From contig CAVKRN010000004.1 in assembly GCA_963658695.1 (NCBI GenBank), forward strand, positions 1-64,000: DNA of 64,000 bases. The letters are read 5' to 3'. Each line of letters begins with the position of its first letter. The stretch's first letter is position 1. The DNA is from CAG-791 sp963658695. Its GTDB lineage: Bacteria; Bacillota; Clostridia; Lachnospirales; Lachnospiraceae. Of this stretch, positions 1 through 9,131 are shown one piece after another. Both the position numbers and the translations under genes were made by a program. The notes under the pieces were generated by a model that did no database searches, was not told the origin of the DNA, and saw nothing but the letters and a program-made list of their open reading frames with translations.

Positions 1-7
1 CCTGTAC

Positions 8-35
8 ATAGTTATTTTGCAATCGATGTGCAAGG
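8..35 (+). repeat. Copy of TTATTTTGCAA repeat family
   Basis: The core reads TTATTTTGCAATCGATGTG. Closely related cores occur at 10486-10512, 15558-15580, 37276-37303 and 52053-52078, all intergenic and all on the plus strand. The function is unknown. Confidence 0.6.
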
Positions 36-110
36 TGCGATAGAATAAGGCGTTGCGCGAACATAGTACGTAGTACAATCTGATATCAGTTGTAAAGAGG
101 GTAATGTAAC

Positions 111-2240
111 GTGTCCAGAAAAAAGAAAAAACGTCAGAAGACAGGAAACTATAAGAATCCCGCGCAGAAAGCTTCTATAAAGACAGAGAAACGGGCAGAG
201 ATGCCTGCTGCAGAGAAGGAAGCGGCTCCGGAAGAGACCGCTGCAATGGATGTAGTGGAAGCCTCTGTTGCGGAGGAAAACGAAACTGCGGAGCTACAGG
301 AGATTCCGGTCGCAGAAGTGAGCGAGCCTGCAGAGACACCGGAGACCCCGGCTGCAGAAGAGGGCAGTGATATCGAGACATCGGAAGCGACGCAGGAGCA
401 TAGTGAGGAAGCGGAGGATACCGTCACGCTTGGCTGGGAGGCCCCGGAATCAAACGAGGACGAGAAGAACGGACTTCTGTTCAAACTCCGGGAAATACTT
501 TCTCCGGTCGGGGAGAAGGCAAAGGAGCTATGGAAGGCATTCCGCAGCTGGAAGCTCTGGCAGCAGGTAGTTGCGTGGGTTCTGGTCGCGGTTCTGGCCG
601 TTGGACTGGTCGCCTATGGGTATTTTCACAGCAAATACCGGCTCATGCAGATTAGTGACGGCGATTTCTCCAGCAGTGAGATCGCGGCAGAGGGAGATAC
701 CCAGGATCAGCTGGAAAACGATGAGCTGCAGTCCAGAAAGGACTCCGGACAGTTGGAGGATGCCGATGCAATTGAGGCTACCGGTGAGGTGGAATCCGAC
801 CAGAGCGTCTTCAACATTCTGCTGATCGGCACGGACGACCGGACAACCAAGTTCAGTGACAACGCAAGAGGCGATACGTGCATTCTGCTGTCCATCAACC
901 GCGAAACAAATCAGATCCATCTGGTGAGCTTTGAACGAGCCATCGGGGTCAAGATTCCCTATGGAGATTATGAAGGGCAGTGGGACTGGCTCACGCACAT
1001 GTTCTGGTACGGCGGGCCGCGCATGATGACGCAGGTGATTCGCGAGAACTTCAAAATCGACGTTACCAAATACATTCGCGTGAATATTCATACCTTTATG
1101 GAGCTGGTTGATTCCGTCGGCGGTGTGGATATCGATATGACGGAAGCGGAGTGCAACAACATTAACCATCCGGAGGGAACCTTTACAGCCGGCAATATCA
1201 AGGGAATGCACGTAGAGGATACAGTGCAGCAGGACCTGGTGCCCGGCGTCAACCACCTAAACGGCGCAACTGCTATGTGCTATGCCAGACTTCGTGCTAT
1301 CGATGATGACTGGCACCGCGTGGAACGGCAGCGGAAGGTCATTTTGGCTGCGGTGCAGAATTTAAAGAAGCTTTCCATCACAGAGCTGGATGAGCTGCTG
1401 AACAATGTGTTGCCGCTGATCCAGACGAACCTTACTGAGGCGGACATTGCAAGTCTTCTGCCGGAAGCGGGAACCTTTGTCAATATGGACTATGACACCA
1501 TTACCTTCCCGCTCAAGCACACTTACGGCCTGATGGACGGTATGTGCAGCCGCAAGGTTCTTGCACTGGATTTTGAAACCAATTCACAGGAGCTGCAGAG
1601 CTTCCTGTATGGAGAGACCACCGCTGAGGAGCTGACGGCTAAATACGAATCCACGGATTCCAGCACCTACTCCTACAAAAATTCCGAGTCCTACCGGCAG
1701 AACTATGAGGATGCTGAATCCATTGTCGGGAAGAGTACCTATGTTCAGACCACCGGTAAATCCCTGCCGTCTCTGGTTGGGTCCGACTCTGGATCGTCCG
1801 GGAGTACAGCTCAGACAAGCACCGATCCGGCAGCAGCAGAAGGTGGCGATGCCGGCATAGCAGAGGATGCCGTGCAGGGGACCGGCACCGAAACGTCTGC
1901 AGCACAGACGCCCGGCACAGCATCCACAGACGTCACATCCGCGGATACTGCTACATCGGATCTGGGTGTTGTGGAATCGACCACAACCGATCCGGCCACG
2001 GGCGTGGTGACGGTGACCTATTACAATGCGGCAACCGGAAAGAGGACAGCGGTTGCTGCCAACACGGCAACCGGTGCTGCTACGGTGACTGTCAGCGATT
2101 CGCAGACCGGGACAACAGCAACCGCACATGTGGAAAACGGTACCGTGACGACCGATGTTTCGGCGCAGGATGCTGCCGCGGACGGAACAGGAACCTTAGA
2201 TGGAGCTTCTGCGGAAGCGACTGCCACCGCAGGACAATAG
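111..2240 (+). CDS. LytR-CpsA-Psr (LCP) family wall-polymer ligase
   Basis: This 709-residue membrane protein probably transfers anionic polymers or capsule from lipid carriers to peptidoglycan. It starts at GTG, with a GAGGG ribosome site about 8 bases upstream. Residues 1-130 are a cytoplasmic low-complexity tail rich in Glu, Ala and Pro. One membrane helix lies near residues 150-172. The LCP domain, about residues 225-430, begins with NILLIGTDDR, followed by GDTCILLSINR, the DSVGGVDIDM segment and a CYARLRAIDDDWHRVERQRK motif with the conserved Arg residues. The C-terminal part (about 540-709) is Thr/Ala/Ser-rich and looks like a wall-spanning linker. Both tails are long for the family, where 300-450 residues is usual. 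It appears to be a single-gene unit with its own terminator. Confidence 0.9.
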   Translation: MSRKKKKRQKTGNYKNPAQKASIKTEKRAEMPAAEKEAAPEETAAMDVVEASVAEENETAELQEIPVAEVSEPAETPETPAAEEGSDIETSEATQEHSEEAEDTVTLGWEAPESNEDEKNGLLFKLREILSPVGEKAKELWKAFRSWKLWQQVVAWVLVAVLAVGLVAYGYFHSKYRLMQISDGDFSSSEIAAEGDTQDQLENDELQSRKDSGQLEDADAIEATGEVESDQSVFNILLIGTDDRTTKFSDNARGDTCILLSINRETNQIHLVSFERAIGVKIPYGDYEGQWDWLTHMFWYGGPRMMTQVIRENFKIDVTKYIRVNIHTFMELVDSVGGVDIDMTEAECNNINHPEGTFTAGNIKGMHVEDTVQQDLVPGVNHLNGATAMCYARLRAIDDDWHRVERQRKVILAAVQNLKKLSITELDELLNNVLPLIQTNLTEADIASLLPEAGTFVNMDYDTITFPLKHTYGLMDGMCSRKVLALDFETNSQELQSFLYGETTAEELTAKYESTDSSTYSYKNSESYRQNYEDAESIVGKSTYVQTTGKSLPSLVGSDSGSSGSTAQTSTDPAAAEGGDAGIAEDAVQGTGTETSAAQTPGTASTDVTSADTATSDLGVVESTTTDPATGVVTVTYYNAATGKRTAVAANTATGAATVTVSDSQTGTTATAHVENGTVTTDVSAQDAAADGTGTLDGASAEATATAGQ

Positions 2241-2252
2241 CATAAATTAAGA

Positions 2253-2298
2253 AGAAAAGAACCACTGGCCAGGATAACCGGCTGGCGGTTCTTTTTCT
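2253..2298 (+). terminator. Rho-independent terminator after LCP gene
   Basis: A hairpin with arms AAGAACC and GGTTCTT and inner GGCC/GGCT pairing is followed by TTTTTCTT. It lies 13 bases after the LCP stop codon. Confidence 0.85.
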
Positions 2299-2324
2299 TA
2301 GCGCACGATTTATCCTTTTTTTAC

Positions 2325-2375
2325 TTGCATAAAATGGAATAAATGCTATCCTTTCAATGTTATGACCGCCGGTCA
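2325..2375 (+). promoter_or_regulatory. Promoter with TetR-type operator ahead of MMPL gene
   Basis: A TTGCAT -35-like box is followed after about 16 bases by TATCCT (2347-2352). Just downstream, at the expected transcript start, is a perfect inverted repeat, TGACCG-C-CGGTCA, at 2363-2375. Palindromes of this type are typical of TetR-family repressors of MMPL/RND exporters. No TetR gene is visible in the window, so the regulator would be encoded elsewhere. Confidence 0.5.
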
Positions 2376-2410
2376 GTATTTGCTGGCTGTGCGGCAGCAG
2401 AGGAGGAAAA

Positions 2411-5029
2411 ATGGAAGAGAAGAAGAGTGCTGGAAACTCCGCCATGCTGCGGGTGGCGTCCTTTATTGTAGATAAACGGATGCTTTTCTTTTTGATTTAC
2501 ATCATTGCGATCATCTTTTCGCTGTTTTCGGCTAACTGGGTAAAGGTAAACAACGATCTTGCGGACTACCTTCCGGAGACGACCGAGACCAAGCAGGGTC
2601 TGGAGGTGATGGATAAGGAGTTCGTTACCTTTGGCACGGCGAAGGTCATGGTGGCGAACATTTCCTATCAGGATGCCAAGAGCCTGCAGAGCCGCATCGA
2701 GGATATGGACGGCGTTTCTCAGGTTACCTTTACCGACGAAGATGCGGAGCAGACGGATTTTGTGAAGCATTACAATAACGGATCGGCACTTTACAGCATC
2801 ACCTTCTCCTACGATGAGAACGATGACAGGGCTTTGGAAAGTCTGGAAAATGTCAAAGAGCAGCTTTCCGGCTATGACATATATGTAAAGACGAGTCTGG
2901 GAAATCAGCAGGCCGAGATCATCCAGGAGGAGATCAACAAGATCATGGTCCTGGTGGCGGTGGTCGTTGTAACCGTTCTGCTCCTGACCAGTGAGTCCTA
3001 CGGTGAGATTCCGGTCCTTCTGTTAACCTTCTGTTCTTCGATGCTGCTGAACTCCGGAACCAATTTCCTGCTGGGAACCATTTCCTTTGTCTCCAACTCT
3101 GTCTCCTCCATCCTGCAGCTGGCACTGTCGGTGGATTACGCCATTATTTTCTGTAACAGATACAAGGAAGAACTCAAGGACTACGATGTGCACGACGCGG
3201 TTGTGGTGGCATTGTCCAAGGCCATTCCGGAAATCTGCTCCAGTTCACTGACCACGATCTCCGGATTGATGGCCATGATTTTCATGCAGTACCGGATCGG
3301 TGCGGACCTTGGCGTTGTCCTGATCAAGGCAATTCTTCTGAGCCTTTTGTCGGTATTTACGCTGATGCCGGGACTGCTGGTTCTGTTCTCGGGGGCGATG
3401 GCGAAAACGCAGCATAAGAGCTTTGTTCCGAAGATCAGTGCGATTGGACGGTTTTCTTATGTCTCCCGTCATATTCTTCCGGCTATTTTCGCCGTTGTTT
3501 TCGTTGCGTTCTGTGTTCTTTCTCAGAATACGCCGTATGTATATGGATATTCCACACTGGATACACCGGTGCAGAACGACCAGCAGAAGGCAGAGGAGCT
3601 GATCGAGAACAGCTTTGGATCGGAGAACTATTGCGCCATTGTGGTGCCTGGCGGAAATTACAAAAAGGAAGCCAAGCTGATCGAGGATCTGGAGGCATAT
3701 ACAGAGGTGGACTATTGCCAGGGCCTTGCCAATACCAACGCCATGGATGACTACATGCTGACGGACGAATTGACACCCAGAGCCTTTTCGGAGCTTTTGG
3801 ATCTGGATTATGAGGTGGCGGAGCTCCTGTACACCACCTATGCAGCCGATCAGGAGGAATACGGACGGATCGTCGGCGGCATTTCCTCCTATAAGGTACC
3901 GTTGATGGATATGCTGATGTTCGTCTATGAGAAATCGGAGGAGGGTTATGTCACGCTGGACTCCGATATTGATGAAACATTGACCAGCGCGTACCAGCAG
4001 ATCAGTGACGGAAGAAAACAGCTGGAGGGTGAGAATTACGACCGCATTCTGGTTTACATGACCATTCCGCTGCCGGAGCAGGACGATGCGTCCTTTGATT
4101 TTGTAGAAACGATGCACAATTTGGCGCAGTCCTATTATGAGGGAGAATCGGTTTACGTTGTCGGCGACTGCACCTCTCAGAGAGACCTTCGGGATTCCTT
4201 CTCACGCGACAACGTGGTTGTCAGCGTGGTTTCCATCCTCTTCGTATTGGTGATTCTGCTCTTTACCTTCAAGTCGGCCGGCCTGCCGGTGCTGCTGGTT
4301 GCCGTCATTGAGGGTGCTATTTTCATTAACTTCGGTATACCGACCCTGACGCATGACAAGCTGTTCTTCATGGGATACCTGATTGTCAGCTCGATTCAGA
4401 TGGGCGCCAACATTGACTATGCAATTGTTATTTCCAGCCGCTATATCGAGTGCCGCAAAATGCAGGATCGGAAGAGCTCCATCATTGAAGCATTGAATTT
4501 CTCCTTCCCGACCATCATTACCTCCGGCTCCATGATGATTCTGGCCGGTGTGTTCATCGGACAGATGACCTCCGATGCCTGCATTGCCGGTATTGGACAG
4601 TGCCTGGGACGAGGCACTATGATTTCCGTTATTCTGGTTATGTTCGTTCTGCCGCAGATCCTTCTGATTGGTGACGGCCTGATTGCAAAGACCACCTTTG
4701 AAATCGAGCGACCTATCAAGACTAAAGAGGAAAGCGGTACAGTGGTGATCAACGGCGCCATCCGCGGAACCATCAACGGAACCGTTATCGGAACGATGAA
4801 CGCAGTGGTTCGTGGTGATGTAAAGGCGATGGTTGTCTCCGGCAGTATCGGAAAGGTCGATGACCCGAAGGCGGGGACCGATGCGCAGGGGAAGCTTCCG
4901 GGACCGACCAGCGAGGATGCAGAGAAAGAAAACGGTGCAACATCTGAGGATGTGAATGCAGAGCCGCAGGACGCAGAGGAATACTATGATGACGACGAGA
5001 CGACGGAGAAGGGAGAGGACTATGAATAA
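2411..5029 (+). CDS. MMPL/RND-superfamily membrane exporter
   Basis: This 872-residue protein has the MMPL architecture: two repeats, each with one membrane helix, a large extracytoplasmic domain and then a bundle of five helices. Each helix bundle carries the conserved Asp-Tyr motif, SVDYAIIFCNRY in the first half and GANIDYAIVISSRY in the second, probably the proton-relay site. Family members export lipids, peptides or toxic hydrophobic compounds; the substrate cannot be predicted here. After the last helix there is a cytoplasmic tail of about 100 residues. Its first part (about 776-815) repeats Val/Ile-x-Gly units in a bactofilin-like pattern, and the end is strongly acidic. The gene overlaps the next one by 8 bases, which implies translational coupling. 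Confidence 0.9.
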   Translation: MEEKKSAGNSAMLRVASFIVDKRMLFFLIYIIAIIFSLFSANWVKVNNDLADYLPETTETKQGLEVMDKEFVTFGTAKVMVANISYQDAKSLQSRIEDMDGVSQVTFTDEDAEQTDFVKHYNNGSALYSITFSYDENDDRALESLENVKEQLSGYDIYVKTSLGNQQAEIIQEEINKIMVLVAVVVVTVLLLTSESYGEIPVLLLTFCSSMLLNSGTNFLLGTISFVSNSVSSILQLALSVDYAIIFCNRYKEELKDYDVHDAVVVALSKAIPEICSSSLTTISGLMAMIFMQYRIGADLGVVLIKAILLSLLSVFTLMPGLLVLFSGAMAKTQHKSFVPKISAIGRFSYVSRHILPAIFAVVFVAFCVLSQNTPYVYGYSTLDTPVQNDQQKAEELIENSFGSENYCAIVVPGGNYKKEAKLIEDLEAYTEVDYCQGLANTNAMDDYMLTDELTPRAFSELLDLDYEVAELLYTTYAADQEEYGRIVGGISSYKVPLMDMLMFVYEKSEEGYVTLDSDIDETLTSAYQQISDGRKQLEGENYDRILVYMTIPLPEQDDASFDFVETMHNLAQSYYEGESVYVVGDCTSQRDLRDSFSRDNVVVSVVSILFVLVILLFTFKSAGLPVLLVAVIEGAIFINFGIPTLTHDKLFFMGYLIVSSIQMGANIDYAIVISSRYIECRKMQDRKSSIIEALNFSFPTIITSGSMMILAGVFIGQMTSDACIAGIGQCLGRGTMISVILVMFVLPQILLIGDGLIAKTTFEIERPIKTKEESGTVVINGAIRGTINGTVIGTMNAVVRGDVKAMVVSGSIGKVDDPKAGTDAQGKLPGPTSEDAEKENGATSEDVNAEPQDAEEYYDDDETTEKGEDYE

Positions 5030-8000
5030 GTCAAGAATTTCGGTTGTACTTATGGCGGCCGCACTGACAGCCTCTTCGTTTGGATCGCTGCCGGTCTGCG
5101 CATCCAGCGTGACCGATCTGGAGCAGCAGGCAGAGGACCTTGTCAATGAAAGCGTCATCAAGTCTGCTTCGGCCGATACACTGGAGACGGAGGAAGAGGC
5201 TGAAGACGAGGATACCGGTGCCAATAAGGTGGATGTTACTGCGGTAGCAGCGGAGAGCTATGAAACAGTCACCATCAAAAGCGTAAAAGAATTCCAGGAA
5301 TTTGCCAGAAACTGCCGATATGACAGCTGGTCGCGGAACAAAAGCGTGGTTTTGGAGGCAGATCTGGATTTCTCCAAGGAGGACTTCGAGCCGGTACGAA
5401 CCTTCGGCGGTATTTTTGACGGAAATGGGCATACCATCAGTGGGATTTCCATAACAGGAGATGTGTCCGAGACCGGTGTGTTCGGTACCATCCAGAATAC
5501 GGGCTCCGTCTCCAATCTGAAGGTGCAGGGCGTGATTGCCCCCAACGGATCCCAGGGGAAGCTGGGCGGCATCGCCGGCCTGAACTACGGACAGGTGCTG
5601 CACTGCTCCTTTGAAGGGCGCATCGATGGAGACAGCGAGCTGGGCGGCATTGTCGGGCGCAACGGGCGGAACGGAACGATTTCGGGCTGCCATGGCACCG
5701 GCGCAATTACCGGAACCTCTGCCTGCGGCGGTATCGCCGGGTACAACGAGGGAACGATTCTTCACTGCACCAACGATATCAATGTCAATATTACCTACCA
5801 GGATACCAATATGACCTTGGATCAGCTGACCGAGACCATTGACAACATTCTGGCGAGCGGTGATCTGACCAATTTTGAGAATCTGGAGATCAATTCGGAC
5901 ACGGGCGGTATTGCCGGATTTTCCTCCGGCGTCATTGCCTCCTGCACGAACAATGCGCAGATTGGGTATGAGCACGTCGGCTATAACGTGGGCGGCATTG
6001 CCGGCCGGAGCTCCGGATACATGCAGGACAACACGAACAATGCAGAGGTTTACGGACGCAAGGACGTGGGCGGCATTGTCGGACAGATGCAGCCCTATCT
6101 GTCGGTGGACTTTTCGGAGAGCACGCTGGATCAGCTGGATTCGCAGCTGGACGAGCTGAATTCGCTGGTGAATACGGGCCTGAATAATGCAGACAGCTAT
6201 TCCAGCAACACCACCAATCACCTCTCCAATATCAACGGTCTTTCCAAGATCGCGCAGGATGCTGCAAAGGGCATTGCGGATGAGGGTTCGGATGAATATG
6301 ACAAAGCGGCTACGAAAATCAACAATGCCGTCTCGACTCTCCAGAGCTCCCTTCGGACCTTCTCGGATGTGACGTCCAGGGTCTCGGGGTATATGAACCA
6401 GGTGGAGAGCTCCATGTCCTCTCTGACGAGCAACACCAGTGCGTATCTGGACGGACTGAAGCTTACGGACGAAGACCGAAAGTCCATGGAGCAATACGTT
6501 CAGCAGTTCAAGGACGGCGCCAAGAAGGTGCAGGACGGAACAAAGGCCCTTTCGGATGCACTGGAAAAGGGACCGAGCGTGGACGATATGAGTACCGTGG
6601 GGCAGAAAGAGACGCGGGAAAATGTGAAGAGCGCGCTGAAGCAGATTCGGGAAGGCTACGCCCAGATGCTCGCTGCCGTGCAGGGAATGGATGAAATCCT
6701 TGCAAAATATGACAATGACGCTGCCAGATCTGCCAGAGAGGATCTGCAGAAGACAAAGGACACGCTAAATGACTTCCAGAGCGAAATCAGCAAGGCACAG
6801 GACAGTCTCAATTCCCTGGAAAGCGATGAATCGGTGGAGAAATTTGCCGATGGAAGCTTTTCTGCCGGAGATCTGGAGAATCTGAGCAAAGAGTTGTCGC
6901 AGCAGCAGGCCAAGCTCTTAGAAAGCTATCCGGAGCTTGGAAATGCGGAGCTTAGCGGCAAGTCGGATGAAGAGCTGGAAAGCTATTTTAAGGAAAAGTA
7001 TGAGCTGAGCGATGAGGATGCCAAGGCCTACCGGGAGAAGTATTCCGATTGCCGGAAGGCGTATGAGGATATCAACAAGCAGATCACGGAGCTCAATAAG
7101 TCCTCTGCGGATATCTGGACAGATTCAAAGGCATTCGAGCAGTGGGTGGATAAGAATGACATTGCAGGGCTGATCAGCGACATTACAAAGGGGCTCAGTG
7201 ATCAAGAGTCCTCCCTGAGCGGCATGCTGCAGATCGCAGATAAGTACGGCAAAAATGCACTGAACACCTCCGGCGTAGCGGATTCCCTCAAGAAGGCGTC
7301 AGATACGCTGAAGAATTATCCGCAGATCTCCAGCGATTTGACAAGTGCCATGAATTCTTTGGCGTCGCTGGATCTGAAGATGAACGGTGTCAGCGACACC
7401 ATGCGCAACAACGGCAACAACCTGTACGAATCACTGAGTCAGCTCTCGAATGAGATGCAGTCTCTGAATGATGCCATCAGCTCGGAGTCGGACGAGGGAA
7501 TTGATAATCTGCGGGCCATCACCTCTCAGTTCGATGCCATTCTGAGGACGCTGGAGGATGCGGCAGATGATCTGACTAGCACAGACAAAGAGGATACTCT
7601 GCAGGATGTGTCGGACGAGGATGTGGACGGCACGTGGCAGGGACGCGTCACAGCCAGCACCAACTACGGGACGGTGAACGGGGATACGAACAGCGGCGGC
7701 ATCGTGGGCATGGTCGGTGTGGAATACGATCTGGATCCGGAAACGGATATTCATCAGACGGGAAATACCTCGCTGGATTATGTCTTCCGTGCAAAGTGCA
7801 TCGTGGATTCCTGTACCAATCGCGGCCTGGTGGAGAATAAGAATAATTACGGCGGCGGAATCGCCGGGCATATGGAGATGGGACTGGCTGCCTCCAACGC
7901 CAGCTATGGCACGGTGGACTGCAGCGGAAGCTACGCCGGCGGCATCACCGGATATTCGGTGGGTGTAGTTCGGAATAATACAGCAAAATGCGATGTAAAG

Positions 8001-8993
8001 GGCAGCAAGTATGTCGGCGGCATCGTCGGCTATGGCGTTACGGTTCGCAGCAACCTTGCCATGGTCAATATTAAGGATGCCAAGCAGTATGTCGGTGCCA
8101 TCGCAGGACGTGTCAAGAACGTTGATGCAGACGAAGTGTCGGATAACTACTACTATGCAGAATCGCTGTACGGCATCGATGGCATCAGCTATGAGGGAAT
8201 TGCGGAAGGCGTAACCTACGAGACGCTCCTGAGGCAGGAAAATATCCCGAATACCTTCCAGGAGCTGGTTCTTACCTTTAAGGCAGACGATGCGGTGGTG
8301 AAAACCATCACCTGCCAGTACGGAGAAAGCATTTCGGAAGATCAGATTCCGCAGGTTCCGACCAAGGACGGCTTCCACGGTGTCTGGAGCCGGACGGATT
8401 ACACCAAGATCACGGCGGACGAGGTGATAGAAGCGGATTACTCCAGGGTAAATACGCTGCTCTCCTCCAACCAAAAGCGTGCAAGCGGCTTGCCGGTCAT
8501 TGAGGTGCTGGGCAACTTCCAACAGGAGGATTCGCTGATTCTCACGGATATGGCGGCAGAATCCGGCGAAGCAGAGCGGTGGATGGTTTCCATGCCGGAG
8601 GATGGACAGGATACGCACGAGATTCGGTTCCTGGCTTCGGAGTCGGAGAAGAATCCGACAATCTATCTGATTCAAAGCGGAGAGAAGGTAAAGGTCGAGA
8701 CCTCCGAATTCGGTCAGTACATAAGCTTTGAGGCAGAGGGAAATGATGTGACCTTCGCCGTTTCGGCCGGAAGCTCGCAGAGCGTATGGATGAAGCTGGC
8801 AGCGGTATTGGTAGGAGCTGCAGCGGTCCTTGGCTTGTTCCTGCACCATATTCTTAGCAAGAAGCGTCGCCGTCGGAAGGATCATCTGCGCAGCAATCAG
8901 CGCAGGAGGAAGTCGCCGAATGGTAAACGAAAAGCCGGTGGGCAGACGCCTGAATCGGAGTATGACGAGGACGAGTGGCTGGACGACTTTTAA
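5022..8993 (+). CDS. Large secreted, membrane-anchored GLUG-repeat / coiled-coil protein
   Basis: This protein has 1323 residues if it starts at the ATG at 5022, which follows GGGAGAGGA and is followed by a clear signal peptide. At least six GLUG-type repeats with GGIAG or GGIVG cores lie within about residues 160-370. A central helical region of about 480 residues, with many Asn, Ser, Asp and Leu heptads, resembles the stalk of YhgE/Pip-type proteins. Five more GLUG repeats follow (about 880-1040), then a possible beta domain, one membrane helix near residues 1245-1265 and a Lys/Arg-rich cytoplasmic end. It is the second gene of the MMPL operon, so it may act as the extracellular or periplasmic partner of that exporter. 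A role as a surface adhesin is an alternative. Confidence 0.8.
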   Translation: MNKSRISVVLMAAALTASSFGSLPVCASSVTDLEQQAEDLVNESVIKSASADTLETEEEAEDEDTGANKVDVTAVAAESYETVTIKSVKEFQEFARNCRYDSWSRNKSVVLEADLDFSKEDFEPVRTFGGIFDGNGHTISGISITGDVSETGVFGTIQNTGSVSNLKVQGVIAPNGSQGKLGGIAGLNYGQVLHCSFEGRIDGDSELGGIVGRNGRNGTISGCHGTGAITGTSACGGIAGYNEGTILHCTNDINVNITYQDTNMTLDQLTETIDNILASGDLTNFENLEINSDTGGIAGFSSGVIASCTNNAQIGYEHVGYNVGGIAGRSSGYMQDNTNNAEVYGRKDVGGIVGQMQPYLSVDFSESTLDQLDSQLDELNSLVNTGLNNADSYSSNTTNHLSNINGLSKIAQDAAKGIADEGSDEYDKAATKINNAVSTLQSSLRTFSDVTSRVSGYMNQVESSMSSLTSNTSAYLDGLKLTDEDRKSMEQYVQQFKDGAKKVQDGTKALSDALEKGPSVDDMSTVGQKETRENVKSALKQIREGYAQMLAAVQGMDEILAKYDNDAARSAREDLQKTKDTLNDFQSEISKAQDSLNSLESDESVEKFADGSFSAGDLENLSKELSQQQAKLLESYPELGNAELSGKSDEELESYFKEKYELSDEDAKAYREKYSDCRKAYEDINKQITELNKSSADIWTDSKAFEQWVDKNDIAGLISDITKGLSDQESSLSGMLQIADKYGKNALNTSGVADSLKKASDTLKNYPQISSDLTSAMNSLASLDLKMNGVSDTMRNNGNNLYESLSQLSNEMQSLNDAISSESDEGIDNLRAITSQFDAILRTLEDAADDLTSTDKEDTLQDVSDEDVDGTWQGRVTASTNYGTVNGDTNSGGIVGMVGVEYDLDPETDIHQTGNTSLDYVFRAKCIVDSCTNRGLVENKNNYGGGIAGHMEMGLAASNASYGTVDCSGSYAGGITGYSVGVVRNNTAKCDVKGSKYVGGIVGYGVTVRSNLAMVNIKDAKQYVGAIAGRVKNVDADEVSDNYYYAESLYGIDGISYEGIAEGVTYETLLRQENIPNTFQELVLTFKADDAVVKTITCQYGESISEDQIPQVPTKDGFHGVWSRTDYTKITADEVIEADYSRVNTLLSSNQKRASGLPVIEVLGNFQQEDSLILTDMAAESGEAERWMVSMPEDGQDTHEIRFLASESEKNPTIYLIQSGEKVKVETSEFGQYISFEAEGNDVTFAVSAGSSQSVWMKLAAVLVGAAAVLGLFLHHILSKKRRRRKDHLRSNQRRRKSPNGKRKAGGQTPESEYDEDEWLDDF

Positions 8994-9020
8994 TAGTTAT
9001 ATTCAGATTTAAAATTCAAC

Positions 9021-9062
9021 AAAAGGAGCGCAGTAGCCTTACGGCTGCCGCGCTCCTTTTGT
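9021..9062 (+). terminator. Terminator of MMPL operon
   Basis: Near-perfect hairpin with outer arms AAAAGGAGCGC and GCGCTCCTTTT plus inner GTAGCC/GGCTGC pairing. The U/A-rich ends on both sides suggest it works in both directions between convergent genes. Confidence 0.85.
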
Positions 9063-9110
9063 TACTGTACAGACGCCGCCCTGTCGGTTGGCAGGCGAGT
9101 GAACGGTTAC
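9061..9110. repeat. Dispersed hairpin repeat, copy 1
   Basis: Runs from GTTACTGTAC through a CTGTCGGTTGGC core to TGAACGGTTAC. The two ends are imperfect inverted repeats of each other. It is one of at least nine related copies in intergenic DNA here. Confidence 0.65.
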
Positions 9111-9131
9111 ATCCTTTTTTCAATCGAGGCC

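Noticed and set aside
5031..8885. Long minus-strand reading frames (487 and 484 residues) opposite the GLUG protein
   Set aside because: They are shadows of the plus-strand gene, without recognisable domains or ribosome sites; the plus strand has a signal peptide and repeat motifs.
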